IMG/VR virus record: IMGVR_UViG_3300004154_000046 | Location: 1 to 24,336 of that record | Strand: one strand, 5' to 3' | Source: a virus | DNA: 24,336 nt | In this document: piece by piece, positions 15,079-21,369 of the stretch | How positions within the stretch are numbered: position 1 is the first letter of the stretch | Layout: the number at the start of each line of letters is the position of its first letter | The notes under the pieces: model-generated | What the model was told of the DNA's origin: nothing | The model's database searches: none | Seen by the model: only the letters and a program-made list of their open reading frames with translations | Made by a program: the position numbers and the translations under genes

Positions 15079-15759
15079 TTAGGCCTCAGACCAGATTGAT
15101 TCTGCTGTCGGCTTTATGAATGATCCTGACCAGCCGTGGAGTTTACCGCAGTCGCAGGGATAATCGTATTTGAGGAGTGCGGCCTGTTTGTCGGAGTACC
15201 GGCCACAATATGAGCAACGAGCATATGCCCCGGCGTCATGGCTGCCGGATTTTTGTATTTGAGTACCCCTGATCGGAGGGCCTGTCTCTACAACCAAACC
15301 CGCATAATACCCCCTCACCCGGTTTTTAAACTCCACATCCTTCCGGATAGTCTCCAGATCAATCCCCTGCACTCGTGCCAAATTCTGCAGATTATCCCAC
15401 ACGCACTGCCGCAGCAGTCCCAGTCGCAAAGAGATGTCCTCGACAGGCGGCTGCGCAACAAAATATGCCAACCGCTGCAGCATCTCCCCCAACGTATTCA
15501 GCAGATTATGCTGATTTTCCAGATCCGGCCTCAGCCCCAGAACACTCACCGAGCCACTGCTATATTTCGCCTGCAGAATCCGTTGTGCGGTCTCAATAGA
15601 GTGATACAGGTCCATCAGTTCCATCAGCGCCTCATACGTGTTGCCGCAACGTACCTCAGCCCTAAACTCGTCAAACTCGCTCAATATATGATCCAACTGC
15701 CCAACAATCCCGTGGTTGGATACAAATATTGCACACGGAAATCGATATAATTCATCCAT
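15079..15759 (-). CDS. MazG-like protein with a C-terminal zinc ribbon
   Basis: A 226-residue protein from the ATG at 15759 (MDELYRFPCAIF); the ribosome site is weak. Residues 28-60 show the helical acidic pattern of MazG-type nucleotide pyrophosphohydrolases (SEFDEFRAEV, then EALMELMDLYHSIETA), which bind Mg through two E-x2-E/D clusters. The next helix (NTLGEMLQRLAYF) would complete a four-helix fold. The C-terminal 45 residues hold CSYC and, 18 residues on, CDC, a possible zinc site. MazG-like enzymes hydrolyse NTPs or (p)ppGpp, and phages often carry them. The assignment rests on pattern only. Confidence 0.55.
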   Translation of the reverse strand: MDELYRFPCAIFVSNHGIVGQLDHILSEFDEFRAEVRCGNTYEALMELMDLYHSIETAQRILQAKYSSGSVSVLGLRPDLENQHNLLNTLGEMLQRLAYFVAQPPVEDISLRLGLLRQCVWDNLQNLARVQGIDLETIRKDVEFKNRVRGYYAGLVVETGPPIRGTQIQKSGSHDAGAYARCSYCGRYSDKQAALLKYDYPCDCGKLHGWSGSFIKPTAESIWSEA

Positions 15760-15835
15760 AGAAATAGCCTGTTCGGTAGAGGATAAGGGGCGGCACTTCC
15801 CGGTAACCGCCCCGACTAACCCGGTTCTTCCGAAT

Positions 15836-15964
15836 TTACAGACCACTCCTTTCCGCGAGCTCACGAATTGCCCGCTTATCAATCCCGGTATCACGGGATA
15901 TATAGTTGACGCTGCGACCATCCTTCAGCAGCCTCAAAATCTCATCATGCCCAAACTTACTCAT
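15836..15964 (-). CDS. Tiny helix-turn-helix protein, 42 residues
   Basis: The ATG at 15964 overlaps the preceding stop (ATGA). The protein is MSKFGHDEILRLLKDGRSVN followed by YISRDTGIDKRAIRELAERS, with a stop at 15836. Residues about 17-40 have a clear helix-turn-helix pattern of the resolvase/Hin type (S-V-x-Y-I-S-R-x-T-G-I-D-K-R-A-I-R-E-L). At this length it can be only a DNA-binding domain, likely an oligomer or a partner for a neighbouring gene. Its coupling to the upstream gene supports translation. Confidence 0.62.
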   Translation of the reverse strand: MSKFGHDEILRLLKDGRSVNYISRDTGIDKRAIRELAERSGL

Positions 15965-16266
15965 ACCGCCCCCGCTTTTTTACGCCTGGTCTCGTTATAT
16001 TTAGCCTTATTGATCAACCTTCTGCGCTCCAGCTCGGCCATATAGTATTGCTGCAGAGTATCTACCTTAAACCGCTCGCCCGATTCATCCCGCATAACCT
16101 GGGCTATACTGGCCCATGGCATACGGCCCCTCAGCAGGCGAGTGATTCGTGAAAATTGAGCTTCTGCCAACACAGCAGCAGGGGATACCACCAGGCCCTT
16201 TCTCCATCCGCTGCCAGCAGTACCATCCTTTTTGGCGCGAGCTTTTGGCTTCATCTCGTCAGTCAT
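15961..16266 (-). CDS. Small basic phage protein, 101 residues
   Basis: I use the ATG at 16266 (MTDEMKPKARAKKDGTA), five bases after the stop of the zinc-binding small gene; a GTG at 16308 is possible but would overlap that gene. The N terminus is Lys/Arg-rich. The middle resembles a helix-turn-helix region (ITRLLRGRMPWASIAQVMRDESG), and the C terminus is strongly basic (AELERRRLINKAKYNETRRKK). A DNA-binding role is likely but not shown. Its end overlaps the tiny HTH gene, and the two may work together. Confidence 0.55.
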   Translation of the reverse strand: MTDEMKPKARAKKDGTAGSGWRKGLVVSPAAVLAEAQFSRITRLLRGRMPWASIAQVMRDESGERFKVDTLQQYYMAELERRRLINKAKYNETRRKKAGAV

Positions 16267-16271
16267 TGGCT

Positions 16272-16421
16272 TTACCGGAGGTATGTCCGGGTAGATCCGC
16301 GTACGCACGCATAACAGAAGTACAACGGCACCGACAACATGGCCGTCCCTTCTCCAGTGCCTGTTTGCCTGCCTTGATCATTGCCACCCAGCATCATTTT
16401 TTCACATTTGGGACATTGCAT
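16272..16421 (-). CDS. Tiny zinc-binding protein, 49 residues
   Basis: The frame starts at the ATG at 16421 with CAGGGG upstream. The N terminus is MQCPKCEKMMLGGND and near residue 36 comes YFCYAC, so two C-x2-C pairs form a plausible zinc ribbon with a Gly/Thr-rich loop between. The stop at 16272 is followed five bases later by the next start. Similar tiny zinc ribbons are common among phage early genes, usually of unknown role. Confidence 0.58.
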   Translation of the reverse strand: MQCPKCEKMMLGGNDQGRQTGTGEGTAMLSVPLYFCYACVRGSTRTYLR

Positions 16422-16448
16422 CCTGAACCCCTGCAATTAATTAAATTG

Positions 16449-17042
16449 TTACGGCTTATTAAGCCCCACCATTTCGCTTGTCACGATAGCCGCCGTCCTG
16501 CCTGGGCTCCAACTCAGAATAGGACGGTTAGCACTGATGAACGTGTTGATGTCGTCAATCATCCCCTGCAGCTCTTTACTGATAGCTTCAAGCTTACAAT
16601 CTTCTGGCAACTCACCAAAACAATCATCTTCCAGACCACGGGCATAGTTTGGAGTGCAGATAACCAGATCCAGATCTTCGGGCTTGGTGTCGTTGTTTTC
16701 GCAGTAGTCGGAAATATCATCTACACTGAAGAAATATTCGTCACCATTGTGCAGGCATAGCGGGGTTATCCAGTCCCATGCCTCCTTTGGCATAGCGTCG
16801 AATCTGGCCTGTTGCTTGCTAGTCCAGCAATCTGTGCAGATAGTGCCTTTGTGTTTTGGCACCAGATTATCGCAACCTTCAGTTTCACAAACCTTATGAG
16901 TGCAGCCGTCCCAACGGGCAATATGTTCTGAACTGGGGCCTTCACCGTAAAAACGACCATGACGCGAAGCCCAACCGGTGATAGTTGCCTGCTTTGCGGC
17001 CTCTTCAGAATCATACAGGATTACTTTGTCTTCTGGCTTCAT
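16449..17042 (-). CDS. Early phage protein with a cysteine cluster, 197 residues
   Basis: Starts at the ATG at 17042 (MKPEDKVILYDSEEAAKQA), which overlaps the stop of the membrane-protein gene (ATGA), with AAGGGG upstream. Residues about 45-75 contain CTHKVCETEGC, then CTDCW, a four-cysteine zinc-finger-like group. A highly acidic helical part follows (NGDEYFFSVDDISDYCEN) and then a conserved-looking C-terminal half. Proteins of this make-up occur in the early regions of many temperate phages without known function. No catalytic motif seen. Confidence 0.6.
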   Translation of the reverse strand: MKPEDKVILYDSEEAAKQATITGWASRHGRFYGEGPSSEHIARWDGCTHKVCETEGCDNLVPKHKGTICTDCWTSKQQARFDAMPKEAWDWITPLCLHNGDEYFFSVDDISDYCENNDTKPEDLDLVICTPNYARGLEDDCFGELPEDCKLEAISKELQGMIDDINTFISANRPILSWSPGRTAAIVTSEMVGLNKP

Positions 17043-17392
17043 TGGTTCCACCCCTTACAGGTATTTCCCACCAGCAACACGCCACCAAACCCGCTCAGCC
17101 CTGGCTGGCTTGCCGCACGGTAAAACGCTTCAAAATCCTTACCCTCTCTTGCCACCTCAGCCTCCACACGCTGCAGCAGCTCCAGTCTGCCTATCCGCTG
17201 GCCGTCAGCATGTGCAGTTGCCAGATCCGCCTCATTAATCACGCCGACAACAAAAAAATAGCCGAGCGTAAGCGCAAGGACCACAAATGCCAGCAGCTGC
17301 AACAGAAACATCAATGTAGATGCGCCATCATCGTTCAGCGGCAGATCAAGCTGTTCCCATTCACGTACCCATGGCAGATTTTGTTTACCCAT
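17039..17392 (-). CDS. Small single-pass membrane protein, 117 residues
   Basis: ATG at 17392 (MGKQNLPWVREWEQLDL), two bases past the previous gene's stop, with GGAG upstream. Residues about 27-51 (LMFLLQLLAFVVLALTLGYFFVV) form a clear membrane segment. The N terminus before it is short and acidic and the C-terminal part (about 65 residues) is charged and helical. It may be an inner-membrane protein of the early operon. I cannot say whether it takes part in lysis timing or exclusion. Confidence 0.62.
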   Translation of the reverse strand: MGKQNLPWVREWEQLDLPLNDDGASTLMFLLQLLAFVVLALTLGYFFVVGVINEADLATAHADGQRIGRLELLQRVEAEVAREGKDFEAFYRAASQPGLSGFGGVLLVGNTCKGWNQ

Positions 17393-17394
17393 GA

Positions 17395-17616
17395 TCAGGC
17401 TCCTTTCTCCATCAACTCCAAATAATCCGGCTCACGGTCACCGCATTCCGGCTTAGGCCGGTCCTCCAGCATTGCCGCCGTTTCCTTTTGTCTGTGCAAT
17501 ACCTCTCCCCTGCAGTAGGGAGAGAGCTTACAGCGTGCGCACTCTGAGCCATCCGGTTCTACCGGTTTTCGGCGAGCACGCTTGCGGGGGTATATGCGGG
17601 GAAGAGAGGGGGGCAT
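17395..17616 (-). CDS. Small cysteine-containing protein, 73 residues
   Basis: The ATG at 17616 overlaps the stop of the preceding gene (TGATG). The N terminus is Pro/Arg-rich (MPPSLPRIYPRKRARRKP), followed by CARCKLSPYCRGEV, with three cysteines that could form a zinc site together with a fourth Cys in KPECGDRE. Function unknown. Overlaps and spacing place it in one operon with its neighbours. Confidence 0.55.
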   Translation of the reverse strand: MPPSLPRIYPRKRARRKPVEPDGSECARCKLSPYCRGEVLHRQKETAAMLEDRPKPECGDREPDYLELMEKGA

Positions 17617-18104
17617 CAGGCCGCAAAAAACTTCAGCGTCTCAGCAATCGGCAGAACCTGTCTGTTGCCATACTGCAGCACCTGCTCAACTTTCCGCATG
17701 CTTGATGCCGCGCTCATCTGCCCGATTGCTCCGCACAGGCTCATAGTGGCGTTATGTTGCACCATCAAATCATTGGGCAGTTTGTCAAAATCAGCCACCG
17801 CAGCCAACGTAGCGCGTATTTTTTTGGTTATTCTGGTAATGCGCCGTAACTGGTCACCGGCTACCTGCACCTTCTGAGCGTCGGTCAAACGCTGCAGCCC
17901 TTGATTTTCAACCGGTGCAAATACCTTGCTATCCCGCATAAGCCCTTTACGGGCGGCTGCCATTATGTGCCGGTGCTGCCGAACATCCCGGCCTATCAAT
18001 GCAGACATCTGCTGATAGGTAAGCAGTTCACCAACTTCCAGTTTGCTGAGGGCATCTAAAATAATTTTTGCATCAATACCCATCTGAAACACCGTTGTTG
18101 CCAT
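17616..18104 (-). CDS. Early phage protein, 162 residues, possible winged helix
   Basis: Starts at the ATG at 18104 (MATTVFQMGIDAKIILDAL) with GAGAGGAC upstream. A longer frame to 18197 runs through the pentamer array and is rejected. Residues about 25-60 (VGELLTYQQMSALIGRDVRQH) resemble a winged-helix DNA-binding segment of the alkyltransferase type, and the rest is helical (LRRITRITKKIRATLAAVADF). The gene follows array A, whose end lies 22 bases upstream of the start codon. Function unknown. Confidence 0.6.
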   Translation of the reverse strand: MATTVFQMGIDAKIILDALSKLEVGELLTYQQMSALIGRDVRQHRHIMAAARKGLMRDSKVFAPVENQGLQRLTDAQKVQVAGDQLRRITRITKKIRATLAAVADFDKLPNDLMVQHNATMSLCGAIGQMSAASSMRKVEQVLQYGNRQVLPIAETLKFFAA

Positions 18105-18125
18105 AACTTGTCCTCTCTCGTTAAA

Positions 18126-18209
18126 ATCCCTTGTCTTGCCTTGCCTAGCCCTGCCGGGTCCTGCCATGCCTCGTCGCGTCCCGCCGAGCCTCTCCATTAC
18201 CTGCTATTC
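18126..18209. repeat. Degenerate period-5 array A
   Basis: On the plus strand the stretch divides exactly into 5-base units starting ATCCC, TTGTC, TTGCC, TTGCC, TAGCC, CTGCC and ending CTGCT, ATTCA. Thirteen of the 15 units after ATCCC and before ATTCA have G at position 3, and nearly all end in C, while positions 1 and 2 vary freely. Read in the leftward direction the core is GGCNN. The AACG-flanked end GCTATTCAAACG (18203-18214) is also found at the end of array B. No coding frame explains it. Confidence 0.8.
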
Positions 18210-18237
18210 AAACGTTAATATCTCAATTATTTAATAC

Positions 18238-18341
18238 ATCCCTTGTCTTGCCATGCCTGGTCTCGACCTGCCCAGTCTTGCCATGCCGAGCCGTGCCGAG
18301 CCGGGACAGGCCAAGTCCGGCCTTGCTATGCTATGCTATTC
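18238..18341. repeat. Degenerate period-5 array B
   Basis: Twenty-one exact 5-base units on the plus strand: ATCCC, TTGTC, TTGCC, ATGCC, TGGTC and on to ATGCT, ATGCT, ATTCA. All 19 units between the first and last have G at position 3; sixteen end in C and three in T. Positions 1 and 2 include most base combinations. The right end overlaps the last codons of the RAMP-like gene, whose stop is at 18336. Between A and B lies only an AT-rich spacer of 24 bases and the shared GCTATTCAAACG. Confidence 0.8.
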
Positions 18342-18893
18342 AAACGCCACTATTTCCGCATCAAACCTGCCATAGAAGCCGTTATTTCTTGGTCTGAAAC
18401 GCCCCATACCGATAAACTTGCCTGCCTGGTCCAGATGCAAATCCAGCACATCCTGGGTAATGGTTTCATCCAGTACATAAATGGTTGCAGTTGCCTGCCA
18501 CTGGGGGATAATCGGAAAACATTTCTCTACCCGGCTGCCCGATCCTCTCCGGCCATCAGAAGGAACAAACAACCACTCACCCGATACTTCATCGGCCTTT
18601 ATACCCAGATCAAGTGGTTCTAAAACCAATAAGCCCGCCTCAAAATGCTTGGTATAGTTGGCCTTGCCTTTACCAGGCACCTGAATCCCTAAAAATTTTG
18701 CACACTCAGACAGACAGTTTTTAAGCGCCATCTGAGGAATAATCACCATGCCGGTCTCGTTTACATGCAACCTGTCTCGCCATGTCCGTTTTTCGTAATC
18801 CTTTGGCAGCTCCTTTGGCAGCTTATCTGTGGTGTAATGCCTGCTTTGGCTATATGGAGATACCGATGTAAGCCTTACCTGTGCTGTTTTCAT
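18336..18893 (-). CDS. Prophage protein with suspected RAMP/Cas7-like fold, 185 residues
   Basis: Starts at the ATG at 18893 (MKTAQVRLTSVSPYSQSRHY) with GGAGGAG upstream. The N terminus has the strand-plus-SPYSQS pattern of RAMP-type RNA-binding proteins. The middle holds conserved-looking MALKNCLSECAKFLG, VPGKGKANYTKHFEAGLLV and WLFVPSDGRRGSGSRV. The end has DLHLDQAGKFIGMGRFRP and NNGFYGRFD, a G-x-G-RxRP-x3-G-x-YGRF ending that recalls Cas7-like domains. I recognise the general form from proteobacterial prophages but know no assigned function. It is the only gene flanked on both sides by period-5 arrays. The fold is a guess from pattern; structure prediction would decide. Confidence 0.6.
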   Translation of the reverse strand: MKTAQVRLTSVSPYSQSRHYTTDKLPKELPKDYEKRTWRDRLHVNETGMVIIPQMALKNCLSECAKFLGIQVPGKGKANYTKHFEAGLLVLEPLDLGIKADEVSGEWLFVPSDGRRGSGSRVEKCFPIIPQWQATATIYVLDETITQDVLDLHLDQAGKFIGMGRFRPRNNGFYGRFDAEIVAFE

Positions 18894-18915
18894 GTTTCAC
18901 TCCTCCTTTTTTAAT

Positions 18916-18977
18916 ATCCCTTGCCTTGCCTTGCCCCGCCTCGCCCGGCCTGGCCATACCAAGCCCAGCCTCGCCAC
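18916..18977. repeat. Degenerate period-5 array C
   Basis: Plus-strand units: ATCCC, TTGCC, TTGCC, TTGCC, CCGCC, TCGCC, CGGCC, TGGCC, ATACC, AAGCC, CAGCC, TCGCC, then a decayed ACACT. Ten of the 11 units after ATCCC keep G at position 3, and all end in CC. It starts with the same ATCCC-TTGYC-TTGCC run as arrays A and B. It lies in the untranslated leader of the RAMP-like gene, ending 22 bases before its start. Confidence 0.8.
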
Positions 18978-18988
18978 ACTAACACCCC

Positions 18989-19501
18989 TTAAACCCCCAC
19001 CATCCAGCCTTTCCACTGCACTTCAGCAATCAACCAATCCGGCAGCCCCACCGGACCAGACAGAGAAAACATTGTTTCATCCGGCTGCACTAATCGTTCA
19101 CTCCGACTGGCAATCGCCCGCATCTCGTCCTGTACCTCGCCCATCATCACCCGCAACACCCTCAGCTCTGAGGCAAAATCCACATCAGCAACGTAATCAG
19201 GATCAAACCGTTGATTGGCCTTTAAAAACAGATACTGCCACGGCACCAGATTTCTACAGGCCACCATATACTCCAGCCATAAGTGACTGGGCATATAGCG
19301 CTTATCTGCCCCCTTTAAACTGGTACTCAAAATGCGCTTCAGCATCTTGCCCTCATCTCGCCAGCCACAATCCCAGGCGACGTCCTGCATTTTCCTACCC
19401 GACACCTCCAGACACTTACGCGCGGCATCATCAAGCGATTTACAATCTCTCATCACCTCTTCATCAGAAACCTGTATCGGTGCCTTATTAATAAAAATCA
19501 T
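18989..19501 (-). CDS. Early phage regulator-like protein, 170 residues
   Basis: Starts at the ATG at 19501 (MIFINKAPIQVSDEEVMR), with AAAGG inside a small palindrome as ribosome site. Residues about 20-60 (LDDAARKCLEVSGRKMQDVAWDCGWRDEGKMLKRIL) look like a helix-turn-helix with the surrounding helices of CII/CP76-type phage regulators. A conserved-looking YMPSHLWLEYMVACRNLVPWQYL follows, and the C terminus is helical. A DNA-binding regulatory role is likely but not shown. It lies before array C. Confidence 0.5.
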   Translation of the reverse strand: MIFINKAPIQVSDEEVMRDCKSLDDAARKCLEVSGRKMQDVAWDCGWRDEGKMLKRILSTSLKGADKRYMPSHLWLEYMVACRNLVPWQYLFLKANQRFDPDYVADVDFASELRVLRVMMGEVQDEMRAIASRSERLVQPDETMFSLSGPVGLPDWLIAEVQWKGWMVGV

Positions 19502-19549
19502 AAAGGATACCTTTTGCCCCCTGTATTAAATTCAAGCGATCTGCCAAAC

Positions 19550-19831
19550 TCAAACCATCACATCCTGATCAATCTGCTCTTGCTCTTTCTCAACCAGCAC
19601 ACCAGCCAGCTTTAATCCGGCAAGCTGCGCCTGGAAGCTACTGCCTGGCTTATCCACGGTATTCACCGGCCACCAGCCCGCATTTAAAATAGCGGTGAAT
19701 GACCCGTATTTAAGCACTGAAGGGTAAGCCTCCCAGCACTTCACCATGTTGCCGTATTTTTCTATGATCTTTGCCTTTGTAGCGACACAATCAATAGTCA
19801 GGATAGGCAGATTCGATACAGATTCTCCCAT
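19550..19831 (-). CDS. Small early phage protein, 93 residues
   Basis: Starts at the ATG at 19831 (MGESVSNLPILTIDCVATK) with a weak GAGG upstream. Residues about 15-60 (AKIIEKYGNMVKCWEAYPSVLKYGSFTAILNAGW) have mixed helical and aromatic character; the end is acidic. No family recognised. Spacing of 32 bases from the previous gene suggests the same leftward operon. Confidence 0.5.
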   Translation of the reverse strand: MGESVSNLPILTIDCVATKAKIIEKYGNMVKCWEAYPSVLKYGSFTAILNAGWWPVNTVDKPGSSFQAQLAGLKLAGVLVEKEQEQIDQDVMV

Positions 19832-19863
19832 AGATAAAAACCTCGTGTTTCTCTATAATAGGT

Positions 19864-20202
19864 TTATGCTGCCTGCAATTTGCGCTCAAGCCGGTCTGCC
19901 TGTTGGCGATATTTACGAGCATCATCACTTCTGCCGGCCTTATTTGCCCGTGCAGCGTTAACCCGGCACCGCAGTATTTTTTGTTCTTCAGGTGGCATCC
20001 GGCCCACCCGGACTCGATACGAAAATTCATCCTCGGTAATCAGATACGGATCATCCCCCGGTCTACGCTCTGGCACAGGCAGGGGGGGTACGGCAGGCGC
20101 AGCAGCGACAACCGGAGCCAGACACCCAGCCAGCAGCGACAGCAGCGCACCTGGCTCCTGCTGGGCCAACCGAATCACTATATGCTGTTCTGCGACAGTC
20201 AT
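19864..20202 (-). CDS. Small early phage protein, 112 residues
   Basis: The ATG at 20202 overlaps the preceding stop (ATGA). The N-terminal part has an Ala/Pro/Val-rich linker (LAPVVAAAPAVPPLPVPERR). The C-terminal half is charged and helical, ending with a basic coiled segment (CRVNAARANKAGRSDDARKY). No domain recognised. It is translated together with the upstream 81-residue gene. Confidence 0.52.
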   Translation of the reverse strand: MTVAEQHIVIRLAQQEPGALLSLLAGCLAPVVAAAPAVPPLPVPERRPGDDPYLITEDEFSYRVRVGRMPPEEQKILRCRVNAARANKAGRSDDARKYRQQADRLERKLQAA

Positions 20203-20444
20203 TTAACCCGACGATCCAGCACAGCCATACAGCTACGCAGTTCCTTCATGGCCTCCCGGCAATCCCGGCCATCAGCAAAGAACTGTTCAACAGCTACACG
20301 TACATGCTTGCTTAACAACTCCAGCGCCTGCGTATCGCTGGCACGTTTAACAATCTGTTTAACCGTTCCAGACCGGGCTTTTTTGTTTCCTGCGGCCACC
20401 ATCTGCTCAACAGAATCAAATGTAGCGTTTCGTAAACTAGGCAT
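20199..20444 (-). CDS. Small basic early protein, 81 residues
   Basis: I choose the ATG at 20444 (MPSLRNATFDSVEQMVAAG) because GAGGTGA lies six bases before it; a GTG nine bases upstream falls in that site. The protein is helical and basic (NKKARSGTVKQIVKRASDT, ... FFADGRDCREAMKELRSCM). It is the first gene of the long leftward series on this side of the divergent start at 20474. No helix-turn-helix is obvious. Confidence 0.52.
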   Translation of the reverse strand: MPSLRNATFDSVEQMVAAGNKKARSGTVKQIVKRASDTQALELLSKHVRVAVEQFFADGRDCREAMKELRSCMAVLDRRVK

Positions 20445-20473
20445 ATCGGTCACCTCAAAATGGAGAAAACAAA

Positions 20474-20704
20474 ATGCATAAAGAACAGTTCAGAGCCATC
20501 TATGAAGCCCTTGATAAACTTACCGTAGCACTACAACTAAACACCGCTTACACTGCGCTTTTACTTGAAAAACAAGACGACATTACTGAAACAGAAATTG
20601 AGAACAAATACACAGAAATAGCCAGCTTGGTTACTGGCTGCTGCCATATTGAGCAAGTAAGGCGTCAACTTGCTTCCGCAACCCCGGACACCGAACAGCA
20701 ATAG
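20474..20704 (+). CDS. Small acidic helical protein, 76 residues
   Basis: Starts at ATG (MHKEQFRAIYEALDKLTVAL) with GGAG nine bases upstream. It is helical and acidic with no motif I recognise. It is divergent from the 81-residue gene with 29 bases between starts. The last 74 bases overlap the end of the leftward 106-residue gene, so the two transcripts would be antisense to each other there. Confidence 0.5.
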   Translation: MHKEQFRAIYEALDKLTVALQLNTAYTALLLEKQDDITETEIENKYTEIASLVTGCCHIEQVRRQLASATPDTEQQ

Positions 20705-20951
20705 CTTCAAGTTCATCCAGCAGCTGCTGGCGGTTCATTGATTCCAGCGGCTTTTGATAAGCCAAAACAGATGATAAGAACCGATCAGGCTCTTCAATAA
20801 TCACATTGCCAGTTGACGAATCTGAATCAGGAAGCTGCACAGTAATTCTGAGACACTGCCCTAGCAGTGTCAGTGTAGGACATTCTCCAAACTCGGTTTT
20901 TAATACTTTGATCAAATCAACCAGATCATCAACATAGGTGCTTGTTTTCAT
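20631..20951 (-). CDS. Leftward protein with start in repeat element copy 1, 106 residues
   Basis: Starts at the ATG at 20951 (MKTSTYVDDLVDLIKVLK) with AAAAAGGAG upstream. Start codon and ribosome site are inside copy 1 of the 44-base repeat. The protein is helical at both ends with a beta-rich centre (LGQCLRITVQLPDSDSS). No family recognised. It ends inside the rightward 76-residue gene. Together with the antisense gene at 21641 it shows that the repeat drives leftward expression. Confidence 0.55.
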   Translation of the reverse strand: MKTSTYVDDLVDLIKVLKTEFGECPTLTLLGQCLRITVQLPDSDSSTGNVIIEEPDRFLSSVLAYQKPLESMNRQQLLDELEAIAVRCPGLRKQVDALLAQYGSSQ

Positions 20952-20992
20952 CGGCAGGCTCCTTTTTCAGTAGTTTTTACAACAGGCGGCAA
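20949..20992. repeat. Regulatory repeat element, copy 1
   Basis: A 44-base stretch identical to 21830-21873. It holds, leftward, a start codon (CAT on plus) and an AAAAAGGAG ribosome site, then the sequence GTAGTTTTTACAACAGGCGG. A TAAAAT stands three bases after it on the plus strand and is directly followed by the start of the 112-residue gene. Confidence 0.9.
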
Positions 20993-21001
20993 GGGTAAAA
21001 T

Positions 21002-21340
21002 ATGGGCATTTCTGAACTCATACGCGATTGGCTCAAAGAACACGAAACGGCTGCCGGTCTAAACGAGCGACTGAAACTTGAGCAAGAACGCAGAGAACTG
21101 GAAAAGACCCGATACAAACAACAGCTTGCTGAACTACAAAGCAAAATTGATTCACTTCTTGAGCTTCTCAATCAGGCTAATAACCAGCTTGGGATTGAAA
21201 AGAAGCAAAACAGCAGACTGAAAGATCAGCAACAACAGCAAGAAGCACTGACACAAACACTTAAACAAGAACTTGAAGAACTGCGACAATCGACCAAACA
21301 CAAGACCCCCAAGCGAAGCACTAACTGGAAAACGGTGTAG
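21002..21340 (+). CDS. Coiled-coil protein, 112 residues
   Basis: Starts at ATG (MGISELIRDWLKEHETAAGL); AAGGG lies 6 bases upstream, at the end of repeat copy 1. After a short helical N terminus the whole protein is one charged coiled coil with heptads of Leu, Glu and Gln (KLEQERRELEKTRYKQQLAEL) and a five-Gln run. The C terminus is basic. It has no membrane segment. Coiled-coil proteins of this type can be regulators or exclusion proteins; nothing decides. The stop codon is supplied by repeat copy 2. Confidence 0.58.
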   Translation: MGISELIRDWLKEHETAAGLNERLKLEQERRELEKTRYKQQLAELQSKIDSLLELLNQANNQLGIEKKQNSRLKDQQQQQEALTQTLKQELEELRQSTKHKTPKRSTNWKTV

Positions 21341-21368
21341 TTTTTACAACAGGCGGCAATACTATAAT
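21337..21368. repeat. Regulatory repeat element, copy 2 (partial)
   Basis: Thirty-two bases identical to 21851-21882 of copy 3, including GTAGTTTTTACAACAGGCGG and TATAAT. The leftward ribosome-site/start part present in copies 1 and 3 is missing, and no leftward gene starts here. Confidence 0.88.
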
Positions 21369-21369
21369 T

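Noticed and set aside
18126-18977. CRISPR array
   Set aside because: Units are only 5 bases, there are no spacers of 25-40 bases and no repeats of 24-37 bases.
18892-19491. Plus-strand frame of about 200 codons
   Set aside because: It runs through array C and opposite the 170-residue gene, is rich in Pro and Ser as expected for a shadow, and lacks a ribosome site.
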